From positions 4,402,001-4,466,000 of the forward strand of contig NZ_CP020469.1 of the NCBI RefSeq assembly GCF_003031405.1: 64,000 bases of DNA. The letters run 5' to 3'. The notes below the pieces were generated by a model. The model was not told the origin of the DNA. It saw only the letters and a program-made list of their open reading frames with translations, and did no database searches. How positions within the stretch are numbered: the stretch's first letter is position 1; each line of letters begins with the position of its first letter. Of the stretch, positions 20,735 to 28,298 are shown piece after piece. The stretch is from Halomonas sp. 'Soap Lake #6' (lineage in GTDB: Bacteria; Pseudomonadota; Gammaproteobacteria; Pseudomonadales; Halomonadaceae). The position numbers and the translations under genes are program-made.

Positions 20735-21464
20735 AAGCGTAAACATCCATGGTGAGTACGCCGTGCTCTACACTATGGTGCAGCTGTGTTGCTTCGCCTC
20801 CCGCCCCCATAGCCACTAGTAAAGGCTGAAAGTGTTCGGGGGTGGGGTGGTTTTCCTGTGCTTTTGGGGCGTGCTCCCAGTCGAGCAGTGCCTGACGATC
20901 GTTGGCGGTAATATGCTCGCTCACCCAATGGGAAAACTCACCCACCCAGGCGGGAATCGGACTGTCCTGGGGCAACGTTTCATACAGGTTATGGGTCAGG
21001 CTGCCCGAGCCGATAATCAACACTCCTTCTTCCCGTAGTAACGATAGGCGCTCGCCCAGGGTGACTAGCGCCTGATTACTCCAGCGCACGGGTAGCGAAA
21101 GAGAAACAACCGGTATATTCGCCTCTGGAAACATCAATGAAAGCGGCACCCAGGCGCCGTGATCTAGGCCGCGTTCTACACGTTCGGCATCCAGTAGTAC
21201 GGCCACTCGTTCAGCCAGCTCAGGATCACCAGGGGCGGGGTACTGGCAATCGAAGAGGGCTTGCGGGAACCCGCCAAAATCGTGAATGGTTTCCGGCTTG
21301 GCGCTAGTACTGACTTTAAGCGTTAGGCTCTCCCAGTGTGCTGAGACGACGACCACCGCCTTGGGAGAAAGCCGCTTACCCAATTTGCGTAGAAAAGCAT
21401 GGGCCGGTGTTTTATTCAGCGCCAGCATGGGAGAACCATGGGAAATAAACAGGCTCGGTAACAT
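20727..21464 (-). CDS. LigB/DODA-type extradiol ring-cleavage dioxygenase
   Basis: This is a class III extradiol dioxygenase-type protein (YgiD/DODA family), a non-haem Fe or Zn enzyme of the cytoplasm. The 245-residue product shows the metal-site histidines in SHGSP (about residue 9), SAHWES (about 42), LDHGAWVPL (about 105) and GSGSLTHNL (about 155). Its natural substrate in bacteria is generally unknown; in plants the homologue cleaves DOPA. It lies 73 nt downstream of doxX on the same strand and may be co-transcribed with it. Confidence 0.85.
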   Translation of the reverse strand: MLPSLFISHGSPMLALNKTPAHAFLRKLGKRLSPKAVVVVSAHWESLTLKVSTSAKPETIHDFGGFPQALFDCQYPAPGDPELAERVAVLLDAERVERGLDHGAWVPLSLMFPEANIPVVSLSLPVRWSNQALVTLGERLSLLREEGVLIIGSGSLTHNLYETLPQDSPIPAWVGEFSHWVSEHITANDRQALLDWEHAPKAQENHPTPEHFQPLLVAMGAGGEATQLHHSVEHGVLTMDVYAFS

Positions 21465-21537
21465 GATTCAATCTCCTAATTCAATCTCCTACAAGGTGTC
21501 CCCAGCGCATGCTGGGGCACTGCGAAGGTGAAGCGGT

Positions 21538-21945
21538 TTAGCTGAACCGACGGTTTAAGACCAGGCTACCGCTGCCTAGGCCTGCTTGAACGAGCAGGGC
21601 GATGGTCCAGAAAACAGGAAACTCCCAGCCGCCGCCTGCGTTAGAGAACAGCCAGCCATTGCCAACGTGTACCCAGGCAGCGCCTAACAGCACGGGCACC
21701 AAGGCAAGGCTTACCCAGCGAGTATAAACGCCCAATAGAAGTGCTAAGCCTCCGCCGACTTCAGCGGCAATCGTCAGGTAGGCAAGAAAGCCCGGTAAGC
21801 CCAGGGATTCAAAATAGCCGACGGTACCCGGCAAGGTGAAGACAAACACCTTAAGCAAGCCGTGAGCTAAGGCCATTACGCCTAAGCTGATGCGTAGCAA
21901 GGCGGTTGCGTGGAGGGGGAGCGATGCAGTGTTAGCAGTGGTCAT
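21538..21945 (-). CDS. DoxX family membrane protein
   Basis: The 135-residue protein has four hydrophobic segments. The DoxX pattern is visible: LRISLGVMALAHGLLKVFVFTLPGTVGYFESLGLPGFLAYLTIAAEVGGGLALLLGVYTRWVSLALVPVLLGAAWVHVGNGWLFSNAGGGWEFP. DoxX proteins are inner-membrane proteins associated with quinone or thiol redox stress. The neighbouring LysR regulator and dioxygenase fit a small aromatic/quinone response unit, which is an inference from context. Confidence 0.88.
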   Translation of the reverse strand: MTTANTASLPLHATALLRISLGVMALAHGLLKVFVFTLPGTVGYFESLGLPGFLAYLTIAAEVGGGLALLLGVYTRWVSLALVPVLLGAAWVHVGNGWLFSNAGGGWEFPVFWTIALLVQAGLGSGSLVLNRRFS

Positions 21946-22036
21946 GGCAGTTTCTCTTAGTCGTTAGCATCACGTTGGATGCGATAACGCTACTCTACTG
22001 CTGAAAGAGGCTGGGATAATCCACTGCTAGTGAACT

Positions 22037-22957
22037 TCACTGTTGCGAAAAAGGCGACAATCCCAGCTCGACTTCCCATACTGGTGGGTCACCCCACGCC
22101 GCGGCCAATAGCTCAATAAAGCGCTCTACCTTAGCCGGTAAGTAGTGGCGGGCCGGGTAAAGGGCATGAATTTCCAGCAGGGCGGGCGGTAAGTCTTGCA
22201 AAATAGGCACTAAACGCCCGCTAGCAATGCTATCGGTCACTAAAAAGCTAGGCTGCTGTGCAATTCCCAGGCCTGCCTCCGCCGCATGGGTCAGCATATC
22301 GCCATTATTGCTTTCTAGTGGCCCAGAAATGCTAAAAGCACGATCGCCAACCCACCAGTCTCCACTGTTTTGCCCGCTTCGATAACGTAAACAGCGGTGA
22401 GATGACAGCTCTTCAATACGCTCTGGTGTGCCATGTTGAGCGAGGTAGTCAGGTGATGCGCAAAATAACATTTGGCACCGGGTGAGTCGCCGTGCAACCA
22501 AACTGGAGTCGGGTAGGTTGCCGATACGAATAGCGATGTCGTAACCCTCTTCCAGTAGATCAACTCGGCGATCATTCAGGTCTAAACGCACCTCAAGCTT
22601 AGGGTGGGTTTGCATAAACTGTGCGACGAGCGGCGAGAGGTAACGGGTACCAAAGCTCATAGGGCCGTTGATGCGTAACCGCCCGCTCACCGTGTTGGTA
22701 CCACTGCCGACTTCTGCCGCTGCTTCTTCTAAAGAGAGCAAAATCCCCTGGGCCCGAACCAGGTAACGCTCGCCAGCTTCCGTAAGATGCAGCCGCCGCG
22801 TGGTACGCTGAATCAGCCGAGCGCCTAACGAGGCTTCAAGCGCCATCACTTGGCGGGATACGCGCGTGCGGGACAGGTCCAACGCCTCAGCTGCGCGAGT
22901 ATAACTGCCCAGCTCGGCCACCTTTACAAAGGCCATTAGGTGTTCGAGCTGGTTCAT
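22037..22957 (-). CDS. LysR-family transcriptional regulator
   Basis: The 306-residue protein has an N-terminal winged HTH (MNQLEHLMAFVKVAELGSYTRAAEALDLSRTRVSRQVMALEASLGARL) and a C-terminal effector-binding domain with the CrgA-group pattern GRLRINGPMSFGTRYLSPLVAQFMQTHP. The start ATG overlaps the thiE stop in an ATGA, so it is translationally coupled to a thiamine gene. The DoxX and dioxygenase genes lie downstream on the same strand and are its likely targets. No inducer can be inferred. Confidence 0.9.
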   Translation of the reverse strand: MNQLEHLMAFVKVAELGSYTRAAEALDLSRTRVSRQVMALEASLGARLIQRTTRRLHLTEAGERYLVRAQGILLSLEEAAAEVGSGTNTVSGRLRINGPMSFGTRYLSPLVAQFMQTHPKLEVRLDLNDRRVDLLEEGYDIAIRIGNLPDSSLVARRLTRCQMLFCASPDYLAQHGTPERIEELSSHRCLRYRSGQNSGDWWVGDRAFSISGPLESNNGDMLTHAAEAGLGIAQQPSFLVTDSIASGRLVPILQDLPPALLEIHALYPARHYLPAKVERFIELLAAAWGDPPVWEVELGLSPFSQQ

Positions 22958-23568
22958 TGGCTATGGAATGCCTGCGCTGCCAGGCGCGGGTCGGGCTGGC
23001 CGCAGATAGCGGAAATAACCGCGCTGCCGTCTGCCCCTGCAGCTTTTACCCGTGCCGCGTGTTCGGCCTTTAAACCGCCAATCGCCACGCAGGGTAGTTG
23101 GCACGCGCTGGCAAGTTGGGCCAGCCCCTCAAAGCCTATTGGTTGGGCATGGTCTTGCTTGGTGGCGGTCGCAAACACAGGTCCTAAACCAACGTAATCC
23201 AGTAGCTCAAAGGGGGCATCCTGCAACTGGGTAAGGGTGTTAATTGAAAGACCGATGATGGCGTTGGAGCCTAGGGTTTGGCGAGCTTCCTGCACCGCAG
23301 TGTCGCTTTGGCCTACATGTAGGCCATCGGCCCCACTTTCTACGGCCACCACCAGGCGATCGTTAATAATCAGCGGCACGCCACTACCTGCTAAAACGGC
23401 TTTAAGGCGTTTAGCTTGGGCGATCATATATGCGTCACTGGCGTGCTTGTCGCGTAGCTGCACCATGGTAATACCACCTTGAACAGCAGCTTCCACCGTT
23501 TTTTCAAGGCCAATGCCAGCACACAGCTCTGCATCGGTGATTAAATAGAGCGAGAGATCAAACGGCAT
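22954..23568 (-). CDS. thiE: Thiamine-phosphate synthase
   Basis: ThiE couples HMP-PP with HET-P to give thiamine phosphate. The 204-residue TIM-barrel protein contains MVQLRDKHASD (pyrophosphate site), LIINDRL, GLHVGQSD and the C-terminal phosphate loop VAIGGLKAEHAARVKAAGADGSAVISAI. The start is taken at ATG 23568 (MPFDLSLYLITD), which overlaps the end of thiM by 11 nt; an upstream ATG at 23589 would add seven residues. It forms a salvage operon with thiM. Confidence 0.93.
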   Translation of the reverse strand: MPFDLSLYLITDAELCAGIGLEKTVEAAVQGGITMVQLRDKHASDAYMIAQAKRLKAVLAGSGVPLIINDRLVVAVESGADGLHVGQSDTAVQEARQTLGSNAIIGLSINTLTQLQDAPFELLDYVGLGPVFATATKQDHAQPIGFEGLAQLASACQLPCVAIGGLKAEHAARVKAAGADGSAVISAICGQPDPRLAAQAFHSQ

Positions 23569-24367
23569 GCACTGCCTCCATTTGGGCAATAGTAGAGAGG
23601 TCTTCTGGCGTTAACTGATAGAGCGCGTCTAATAGCGCTACTTGAAAACTGCCTGGGCCTTGGGCCTGCTGGCCCGCACGGTTACCTGCAATGCTAAAGC
23701 AGGCCAGTGCGGCCAAGCTGGCTTCCAGTGGTTGTGTGCGATTAGCCGCCACAAAACCTGCGACTAGCGCACTTAATCCACAGCCTAAGGTAGTAACACG
23801 CGGCATCAGCGGGTGACCGCCTTTAAGACGATAATGGTCAGTGCCGTTAGTAATGAAGTCTTCCTCACCGGTTACCGCCACCACACAGCGATGCTGCTGC
23901 GCTAACGAAATAGCTGCTGCCGCTGCTTCATGGGTACTGGCGGTGGCATCCACACCACGCCCCTGGCCAGCTAATCCGTTGAGTGCCTGGATTTCAGATG
24001 CATTGCCACGAATAACGCTGGGTTGATGTACTAGTAACGCGCTGCAAAGCTGTTGACGAAACGCTGTAGCGCCAACGGCGACAGGGTCGAGAACCCAAGG
24101 AATATGCTGCTCATTGGCGGTGCGTGCTGCTATCAGCATGGCATCCGCCCAATGCGCCGAAAGGGTACCAATATTAATCGATAGCGCACCAGAAATAGCC
24201 GTAAATTCAGCCACTTCTTCTTGAGCATGGAGCATTGCAGGGGAAGCGCCGGTGGCGAGTAGCAGGTTGGCAGTACTATTCATGGCCACATAGTTAGTAA
24301 TGCAATGTACCAGCGGTGTGGCATCGCGCAGTGCACTAAGGTAATCGCCGAGGGGGCGTGAAGGCAT
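23558..24367 (-). CDS. thiM: Hydroxyethylthiazole kinase
   Basis: ThiM phosphorylates 4-methyl-5-(2-hydroxyethyl)thiazole for thiamine salvage. The 269-residue ribokinase-like protein has PLVHCITNYVAMNSTANLLLATGASPAMLHAQEEV at the start. The ATP/anion-hole segment is TLGCGLSALVAGFVAA, where family enzymes have a catalytic cysteine or aspartate region. The ATG at 24367 is preceded by GGGAGG held in a perfect palindrome. A TPP riboswitch lies just upstream, so expression should fall when thiamine pyrophosphate is abundant. Confidence 0.94.
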   Translation of the reverse strand: MPSRPLGDYLSALRDATPLVHCITNYVAMNSTANLLLATGASPAMLHAQEEVAEFTAISGALSINIGTLSAHWADAMLIAARTANEQHIPWVLDPVAVGATAFRQQLCSALLVHQPSVIRGNASEIQALNGLAGQGRGVDATASTHEAAAAAISLAQQHRCVVAVTGEEDFITNGTDHYRLKGGHPLMPRVTTLGCGLSALVAGFVAANRTQPLEASLAALACFSIAGNRAGQQAQGPGSFQVALLDALYQLTPEDLSTIAQMEAVHAV

Positions 24368-24372
24368 AGTGT

Positions 24373-24388
24373 CCTCCCGGCCGGGAGG
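24373..24388 (-). promoter_or_regulatory. Self-complementary element masking the thiM ribosome binding site
   Basis: CCTCCCGGCCGGGAGG is a perfect 16-nt palindrome. Its 3' half on the minus strand is GGGAGG, the Shine-Dalgarno sequence 5 nt before the thiM ATG. Folding into a 6-bp stem with a GGCC loop hides the ribosome binding site, so it is the likely expression platform of the TPP riboswitch, acting on translation. Confidence 0.8.
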
Positions 24389-24402
24389 TGATGCAGCAGC
24401 AC

Positions 24403-24483
24403 CACGACTCCCTACGCCGGTGTTATCCGGTTCAGGTTCAAAGGGTGCTTCTCAGCCCACTAAGCATGGGCGCCCCTGTCGTG
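24403..24483 (-). ncRNA. TPP riboswitch (THI element)
   Basis: On the minus strand the conserved blocks occur in order: GGGGCGCCC, GGCTGAGA, ACCCTTTGAACCTGA, CCGGATAACACCGGCG and TAGGGA. The closing P1 helix is formed by CACGAC (24483-24478) and GTCGTG (24408-24403). It senses thiamine pyrophosphate and lies 36 nt upstream of thiM. The 15-nt segment ACCCTTTGAACCTGA is the diagnostic THI box. Confidence 0.97.
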
Positions 24484-24558
24484 AGAGTACTATCCTTGGC
24501 TCAGGCCGGTCTGTAAAGCCTCTAACGCTAGGCAAGCGTATCCGTAGCGTAAATTAGC

Positions 24559-24903
24559 TCAGCGAAACGCGATGCGAGTACCATATGTCAGCATTTCTTC
24601 GGGCGTCATGGCTTTGCCCTCTACGCCTATCATCTCATCGCCGCACTGGTCGGAGAACGTCAGTACGCCATGGGTTAGCCCCAGTTGGCCAAGCGTATCG
24701 CGAATTTCACCGGTACCTAAAAAAGTGCTCACCTGGCCTTCGTTATTGCACAGGTCAGAGACGCCGTGAGCGTGATGAAAGCGCACTTTATAAATGCCAT
24801 CCATCGACTCGACCTCCACTATCGGTGAAAAGCCGTGCTGTAGAGCGTGCGCCAACTGTTTTAAGGTTAGGCGGTCGCCAAGGGAAATATCGATTTCAGT
24901 CAT
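24559..24903 (-). CDS. Uncharacterised small acidic protein, possibly DUF6482
   Basis: The 114-residue product (MTEIDISLGDRLTLKQLAHAL) has no signal peptide or membrane segment. It appears to be a small alpha/beta protein, with EVESMDGIYKVRFHHAHGVSDL in the middle and a C-terminal MTPEEMLTYGTRIAFR. ATG 24903 is preferred because GGAG lies 7 nt upstream; an ATG at 24945 would add 14 residues without a clear ribosome binding site. It weakly resembles DUF6482 proteins of Pseudomonas and Halomonas. Function is unknown. Confidence 0.6.
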   Translation of the reverse strand: MTEIDISLGDRLTLKQLAHALQHGFSPIVEVESMDGIYKVRFHHAHGVSDLCNNEGQVSTFLGTGEIRDTLGQLGLTHGVLTFSDQCGDEMIGVEGKAMTPEEMLTYGTRIAFR

Positions 24904-24945
24904 GACAAGCTCCGTATGAAAGCCGTCCGCTAGGCATCTCTTCAT

Positions 24946-25293
24946 CTATGGAAAGGCTGTAGATTAAACATGCCATGTGAAACTTCTGAAATATAATTGT
25001 TAACGTTTTTGTTAACGTTTTGCATCGGTTTTTCCAGAGGGTGTAATACTACTGACGCACCCGGGCTTTTCCCGTGGGGCATCGAGCCTCCTTACCTTTC
25101 CCAAAACGTTTTACCCAGAGCGTTTTATCTAGAGTGCTCTTCTTAGCATAGAAACAGGGCTGGAATTAGCCATCAGCCACCCTCATGGTAAATACTAGTA
25201 GCAGGATTACGGCTTATTTAGTGGGATGTAGATTAAAGCCTTGTACAAAGTGTTAATTTCGTCAAAGTTTCGCGTTATTTAAAGGAGTGTATT
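24946..25293. other. 348-nt intergenic region with repeated GTTAACGTTTT
   Basis: No gene was found. The direct repeat GTTAACGTTTT occurs at 24999-25009 and 25011-25021, and AACGTTTTA or GCGTTTTA recurs near 25105 and 25121. The 3' part is A/T-rich and ends with AAAGGAG, the ribosome binding site of gloA. It probably holds divergent promoters for the minus-strand small-protein gene and for gloA. Confidence 0.5.
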
Positions 25294-25827
25294 ATGAGTT
25301 TCCAAGGTGAACAGCACCCTGGTGTTGCCCCCGCTGCACCTCAAACGCAAGGGTTTCGGTTAAATCATACGATGCTGCGGGTAAAAGACCCCGAACGCGC
25401 CCTGGCGTTTTACTCCAAGGTGTTTGGTATGCAGGTGCTGCGCCGGTTAGATTTTGAAGAGATGCAGTTTTCGCTCTATTTTCTCGCCAATGTGGAAGCT
25501 GACGATAATGTGCCCGAAGAGACCCAAGCCCGCACTGCCTGGACATTCAGTCAAAAAGGCCTGCTAGAACTAACCCATAACTGGGGTACTGAAGACCAGC
25601 CAGATTTTACCTACCATGATGGCAATGCCGAGCCACAAGGCTTTGGCCATATCTGCTTTGCCGTACCGGATTTGGAGGCCGCCCAAGCGTGGTTTGATGA
25701 GCACGATGTCACCTTTGTTAAACGTGCTGACCAGGGCAAAATGAAAGACGTTATTTTCGTCAAAGACGCCGATGGTTACTGGATCGAAGTGATTCAGGCA
25801 GACCGTATGGCGGCCATGGGCGACTAA
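25294..25827 (+). CDS. gloA: Lactoylglutathione lyase (glyoxalase I)
   Basis: Glyoxalase I converts the hemithioacetal of methylglyoxal and glutathione into S-lactoylglutathione. The 177-residue protein has the family pattern LNHTMLRVKDPERALAFYSKVFGMQVLRRLDF, ending in GFGHICFAVPDLEAAQAWFDEHDV and DADGYWIEVIQ. Metal ligands are H (LNHTML), E (LLELTHN), H (GHICF) and E (WIEVI). The length fits the longer, zinc-type class known from Pseudomonas and eukaryotes rather than the ~135-residue nickel class of E. coli. It is followed after 1 nt by the next gene. Confidence 0.93.
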   Translation: MSFQGEQHPGVAPAAPQTQGFRLNHTMLRVKDPERALAFYSKVFGMQVLRRLDFEEMQFSLYFLANVEADDNVPEETQARTAWTFSQKGLLELTHNWGTEDQPDFTYHDGNAEPQGFGHICFAVPDLEAAQAWFDEHDVTFVKRADQGKMKDVIFVKDADGYWIEVIQADRMAAMGD

Positions 25828-25828
25828 T

Positions 25829-26194
25829 ATGGCCCATTTGCTGTTCCGGCTGCGTCATGTGACGGATGAAGAGGCGCTGGAAGTTCGCCAACTGCTAGAT
25901 GAGCATGGCTTTGATGTATACGAGACCCAGGCGGGTTTTTTTCGCCTGGGGGTCGATGCTATCTGGCTGCGTAATCCTCATCAGCGCGAGGCTGCTGAAG
26001 CCGCTTTGGCGGAGTATCAGGCTGAGCGCCAAACGAGAGCTCGGCGGGAGCACGACGAAGCGATGGCTAGAGGAGAGGCGCCAACACTATGGCGCCGGTT
26101 AACCGCTAACCCGCTACAAGTGACGCTGGTGCTGGTCGCTGTTGTCTTGATTGTGCTGGTAACGCTACTGCCCTTTATAGGCTTGGTGGGCTAA
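25829..26194 (+). CDS. DUF6164-like single-span membrane protein
   Basis: The 121-residue protein has an N-terminal ferredoxin-like or DUF2007-like domain (MAHLLFRLRHVTDEEALEVRQLLDEHGFDVYETQAGFF). A charged helical linker (AEYQAERQTRARREHDEAMARGEAP) and one C-terminal membrane helix (LQVTLVLVAVVLIVLVTLLPFI) follow. I associate this layout with DUF6164 proteins of halomonads; the function is unknown. It starts 1 nt after gloA and so is likely co-translated with it. Its 3' end overlaps the convergent bicupin gene by 20 nt. Confidence 0.7.
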   Translation: MAHLLFRLRHVTDEEALEVRQLLDEHGFDVYETQAGFFRLGVDAIWLRNPHQREAAEAALAEYQAERQTRARREHDEAMARGEAPTLWRRLTANPLQVTLVLVAVVLIVLVTLLPFIGLVG

Positions 26195-26855
26195 CCCTAG
26201 CTAAGTGACCACGCTTCAGATACAGCTGCACTCCTGTTTTACCTGCCTGTAGCTGCGGTGCTGCGCCCACAGGGTAGCGGCACCAACTACCCTGCGGGTA
26301 TTCAGTATCGCCATCCCTCAGTGACCCTTCCAGTACTAAGAGCTCTAGTCCACCGCTCAGGCACGGGTAGTTGACCTTCTCCTCAGCTGCCCAACGCTCC
26401 AGGCTAACTCGCTCCTGGCCGAACGTATGCAGCATTTTGTAGCTAACGCCGGTACGGCGATCGGGCTGCCAAGGTAAACGGTGGGCGGGGATAGCAAGTC
26501 GCAGAAGGTCATTTTCATCGAACTGGCGCAGTTTAACTAAAATAAGTGCACCTTCGCTGCCGATTTGAGGCGTATGGCCAGTACCGATGGGGTTGCGTAA
26601 ATAGCTCCCCGCTGGGTAGCGGCCATGCTCATCGGCAAACACACCATCGAGTACCAGAATCTCTTCACCACCACCGTGGGTATGATGGCTGAACTGGCTG
26701 TTTGGCGCGTAGCGCACCAAGCTGGTAGCCCTGGCTACTTCATCGCCAACGCGGTCGAGCATCATACGTTCCACGCCGGTACTTGGGGAGTTTACCCAGC
26801 GGTAATGTTCCGGTGTAACGCAGGCAAAGTGGCTAAAGTCGGCGTTCAGGCGCAT
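26175..26855 (-). CDS. ChrR-like bicupin protein
   Basis: The 226-residue protein contains two cupin domains. The first (about residues 25-110) has the metal-binding pattern HHTHGGGEEILVLDG followed by RYPAGSYLRNPIGTGHTP. The second (about 125-220) has LELLVLEGSLRDGDTEYPQGSWCRYPVG but lacks the HxH pair, so probably only the first binds metal. It resembles the C-terminal cupin of the anti-sigma factor ChrR but lacks the zinc-binding anti-sigma domain. It is therefore more likely an oxygenase-like or stress cupin than a regulator. Confidence 0.75.
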   Translation of the reverse strand: MRLNADFSHFACVTPEHYRWVNSPSTGVERMMLDRVGDEVARATSLVRYAPNSQFSHHTHGGGEEILVLDGVFADEHGRYPAGSYLRNPIGTGHTPQIGSEGALILVKLRQFDENDLLRLAIPAHRLPWQPDRRTGVSYKMLHTFGQERVSLERWAAEEKVNYPCLSGGLELLVLEGSLRDGDTEYPQGSWCRYPVGAAPQLQAGKTGVQLYLKRGHLARVSPPSL

Positions 26856-26929
26856 GGTATCGGCTCTTTGCAGTGGTTAAAACGAAGCGGTGGTGCCAAG
26901 TCTCCCCATCAACCGAATAAAATGCAATG

Positions 26930-26951
26930 CAAAAAACCGCCCGAAGGCGGT
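26930..26951 (-). terminator. Terminator downstream of ampC
   Basis: On the minus strand ACCGCC-TTCG-GGCGGT (26951-26936) forms a 6-bp stem with a stable TTCG tetraloop and is followed by six T. It begins 6 nt after the ampC stop codon. Confidence 0.92.
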
Positions 26952-26956
26952 ATCGT

Positions 26957-28129
26957 TCAAGGGGCCTCGGTTAAGGCTGTTAGGATATGGTGGGCTGCTT
27001 GAATACGTGCCTGATTGGGATAGTTTCGATTGGCCAGCATCACAATACCGATCTGCTCGCTGGGTACAAAGGCCACATAGCCACCAAAACCGTTGGTTGA
27101 ACCGGTTTTGTTGTACAGCGCAGCTTGCCGGGGCGGTAGCGGCGGGTTCAATCGGTTGGCGGGGTTAGGCTCCAGGATCATCTCAAGGGAGTTACCTTCC
27201 AGTAGCTGCTCAAGTGCTACCGGGTAGGCGTAGCTTTCCCAGCCCAGGCCCTGGGTCATATGACCCATCTCAAAGTACCCCGTGCGGGTGGTTGCCATGG
27301 CTTGGCTAAGTGACTCATCCGGTGCAGTGCTGTTCATGTTGGCTTCGATGAACGTCAGCACATCCGCTGCTGTTGATTTCAACCCGTATGCTTGGGCGTC
27401 TAGCATGCCAGGGTTCACCCTAACTGGTTTATCCTCTTTAGAGTAACCGTAGGCGTAGTGCGCCTGCTGCTCTTCGGGCACCTGAAAATAGCTATGTTCA
27501 AGCCCTAGTGGTGCGAACAGCGCTTCCCCCATTAGCGTCTCAAAGGGCTGGCCAAGGCTTTGTGCGGTTAAGTAACCCAGTAGGCCGATGCTCGGATTAG
27601 AGTACAGACGGTGGCTACCGGGGGACGACTCTGGTTGCCACTGTTGATAGTAGTTGATCATCTCCGCTTCGCTTTGTATCGCCTCGGGAAACTGCAGGGG
27701 AAGCTCGCCCGCGGTGTAGGTACCCAGCTCTAATAGCGTGATCTGATCAAAGGCACTACCTTCAAGGGCTGGCAGGTACTGGCTGGCCGGGTCGGAAAGC
27801 GAAAGGGCGCCGCTGGTTTGCGCGTAGCCTGCCAGTGCAGCAGTAAAGATTTTACTGACGGAGCCTAGCTCGAACAGCGTCTCTTCCGTTACTGGCAGCT
27901 CTGCTTCTTGATTAGCGAGCCCATAATTAAAGTAATGCTGCTGTCCATTAATACTCAGCGCGACGGCCATGCCTGGGATGCGATGCTCATCCATCAGCTG
28001 TGCGATAGTATCGTTCACTAGCGCCTCGATTTCCCTGTTATCTGTTTCCCCAAGCGCCCAAGCTGAGCTGCTAAATAGCAGAGAAGTCGCCATGAAAAGG
28101 TGGGTTTTTGCTGCTAATATCGTACGCAT
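26957..28129 (-). CDS. ampC: Class C beta-lactamase
   Basis: This is a periplasmic serine beta-lactamase of the AmpC class. The 390-residue precursor has a signal peptide (about residues 1-25, ending SSAWA-LG). The catalytic motifs are GSVSKIF (S-x-x-K), YSNPS (Y-x-N) and KTGSTNGFG (KTG). The divergent neighbour is an AmpR-type regulator, the classical inducible arrangement, so expression probably responds to muropeptides. The sequence is divergent from clinical AmpC enzymes, and its spectrum cannot be read from the sequence. Confidence 0.92.
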   Translation of the reverse strand: MRTILAAKTHLFMATSLLFSSSAWALGETDNREIEALVNDTIAQLMDEHRIPGMAVALSINGQQHYFNYGLANQEAELPVTEETLFELGSVSKIFTAALAGYAQTSGALSLSDPASQYLPALEGSAFDQITLLELGTYTAGELPLQFPEAIQSEAEMINYYQQWQPESSPGSHRLYSNPSIGLLGYLTAQSLGQPFETLMGEALFAPLGLEHSYFQVPEEQQAHYAYGYSKEDKPVRVNPGMLDAQAYGLKSTAADVLTFIEANMNSTAPDESLSQAMATTRTGYFEMGHMTQGLGWESYAYPVALEQLLEGNSLEMILEPNPANRLNPPLPPRQAALYNKTGSTNGFGGYVAFVPSEQIGIVMLANRNYPNQARIQAAHHILTALTEAP

Positions 28130-28238
28130 ACCAGAATCCTGTTCCTATTGTTGAAGCCAGGCGCTAAATGAATATCGCCAGTTGAGATAGCGTAAGCCTA
28201 CCTATATAAGCTTGCTAAAGAGCTAACATACGGTGCAC

Positions 28239-28252
28239 TGTGAAGATTCACA
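28239..28252. promoter_or_regulatory. Candidate AmpR operator in ampC-ampR intergenic region
   Basis: TGTGAAGATTCACA is an inverted repeat with 6-bp arms and a 2-nt centre. It lies in the 169-nt divergent promoter region, 46 nt upstream of the ampR start. LysR-type regulators bind such dyads. CRP is less likely because its half-sites are separated by 6 nt rather than the spacing here. Confidence 0.5.
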
Positions 28253-28298
28253 AACAGCGATATTTTGCATGAGCCATTAGAAAAATTTGGGAGTTAAA

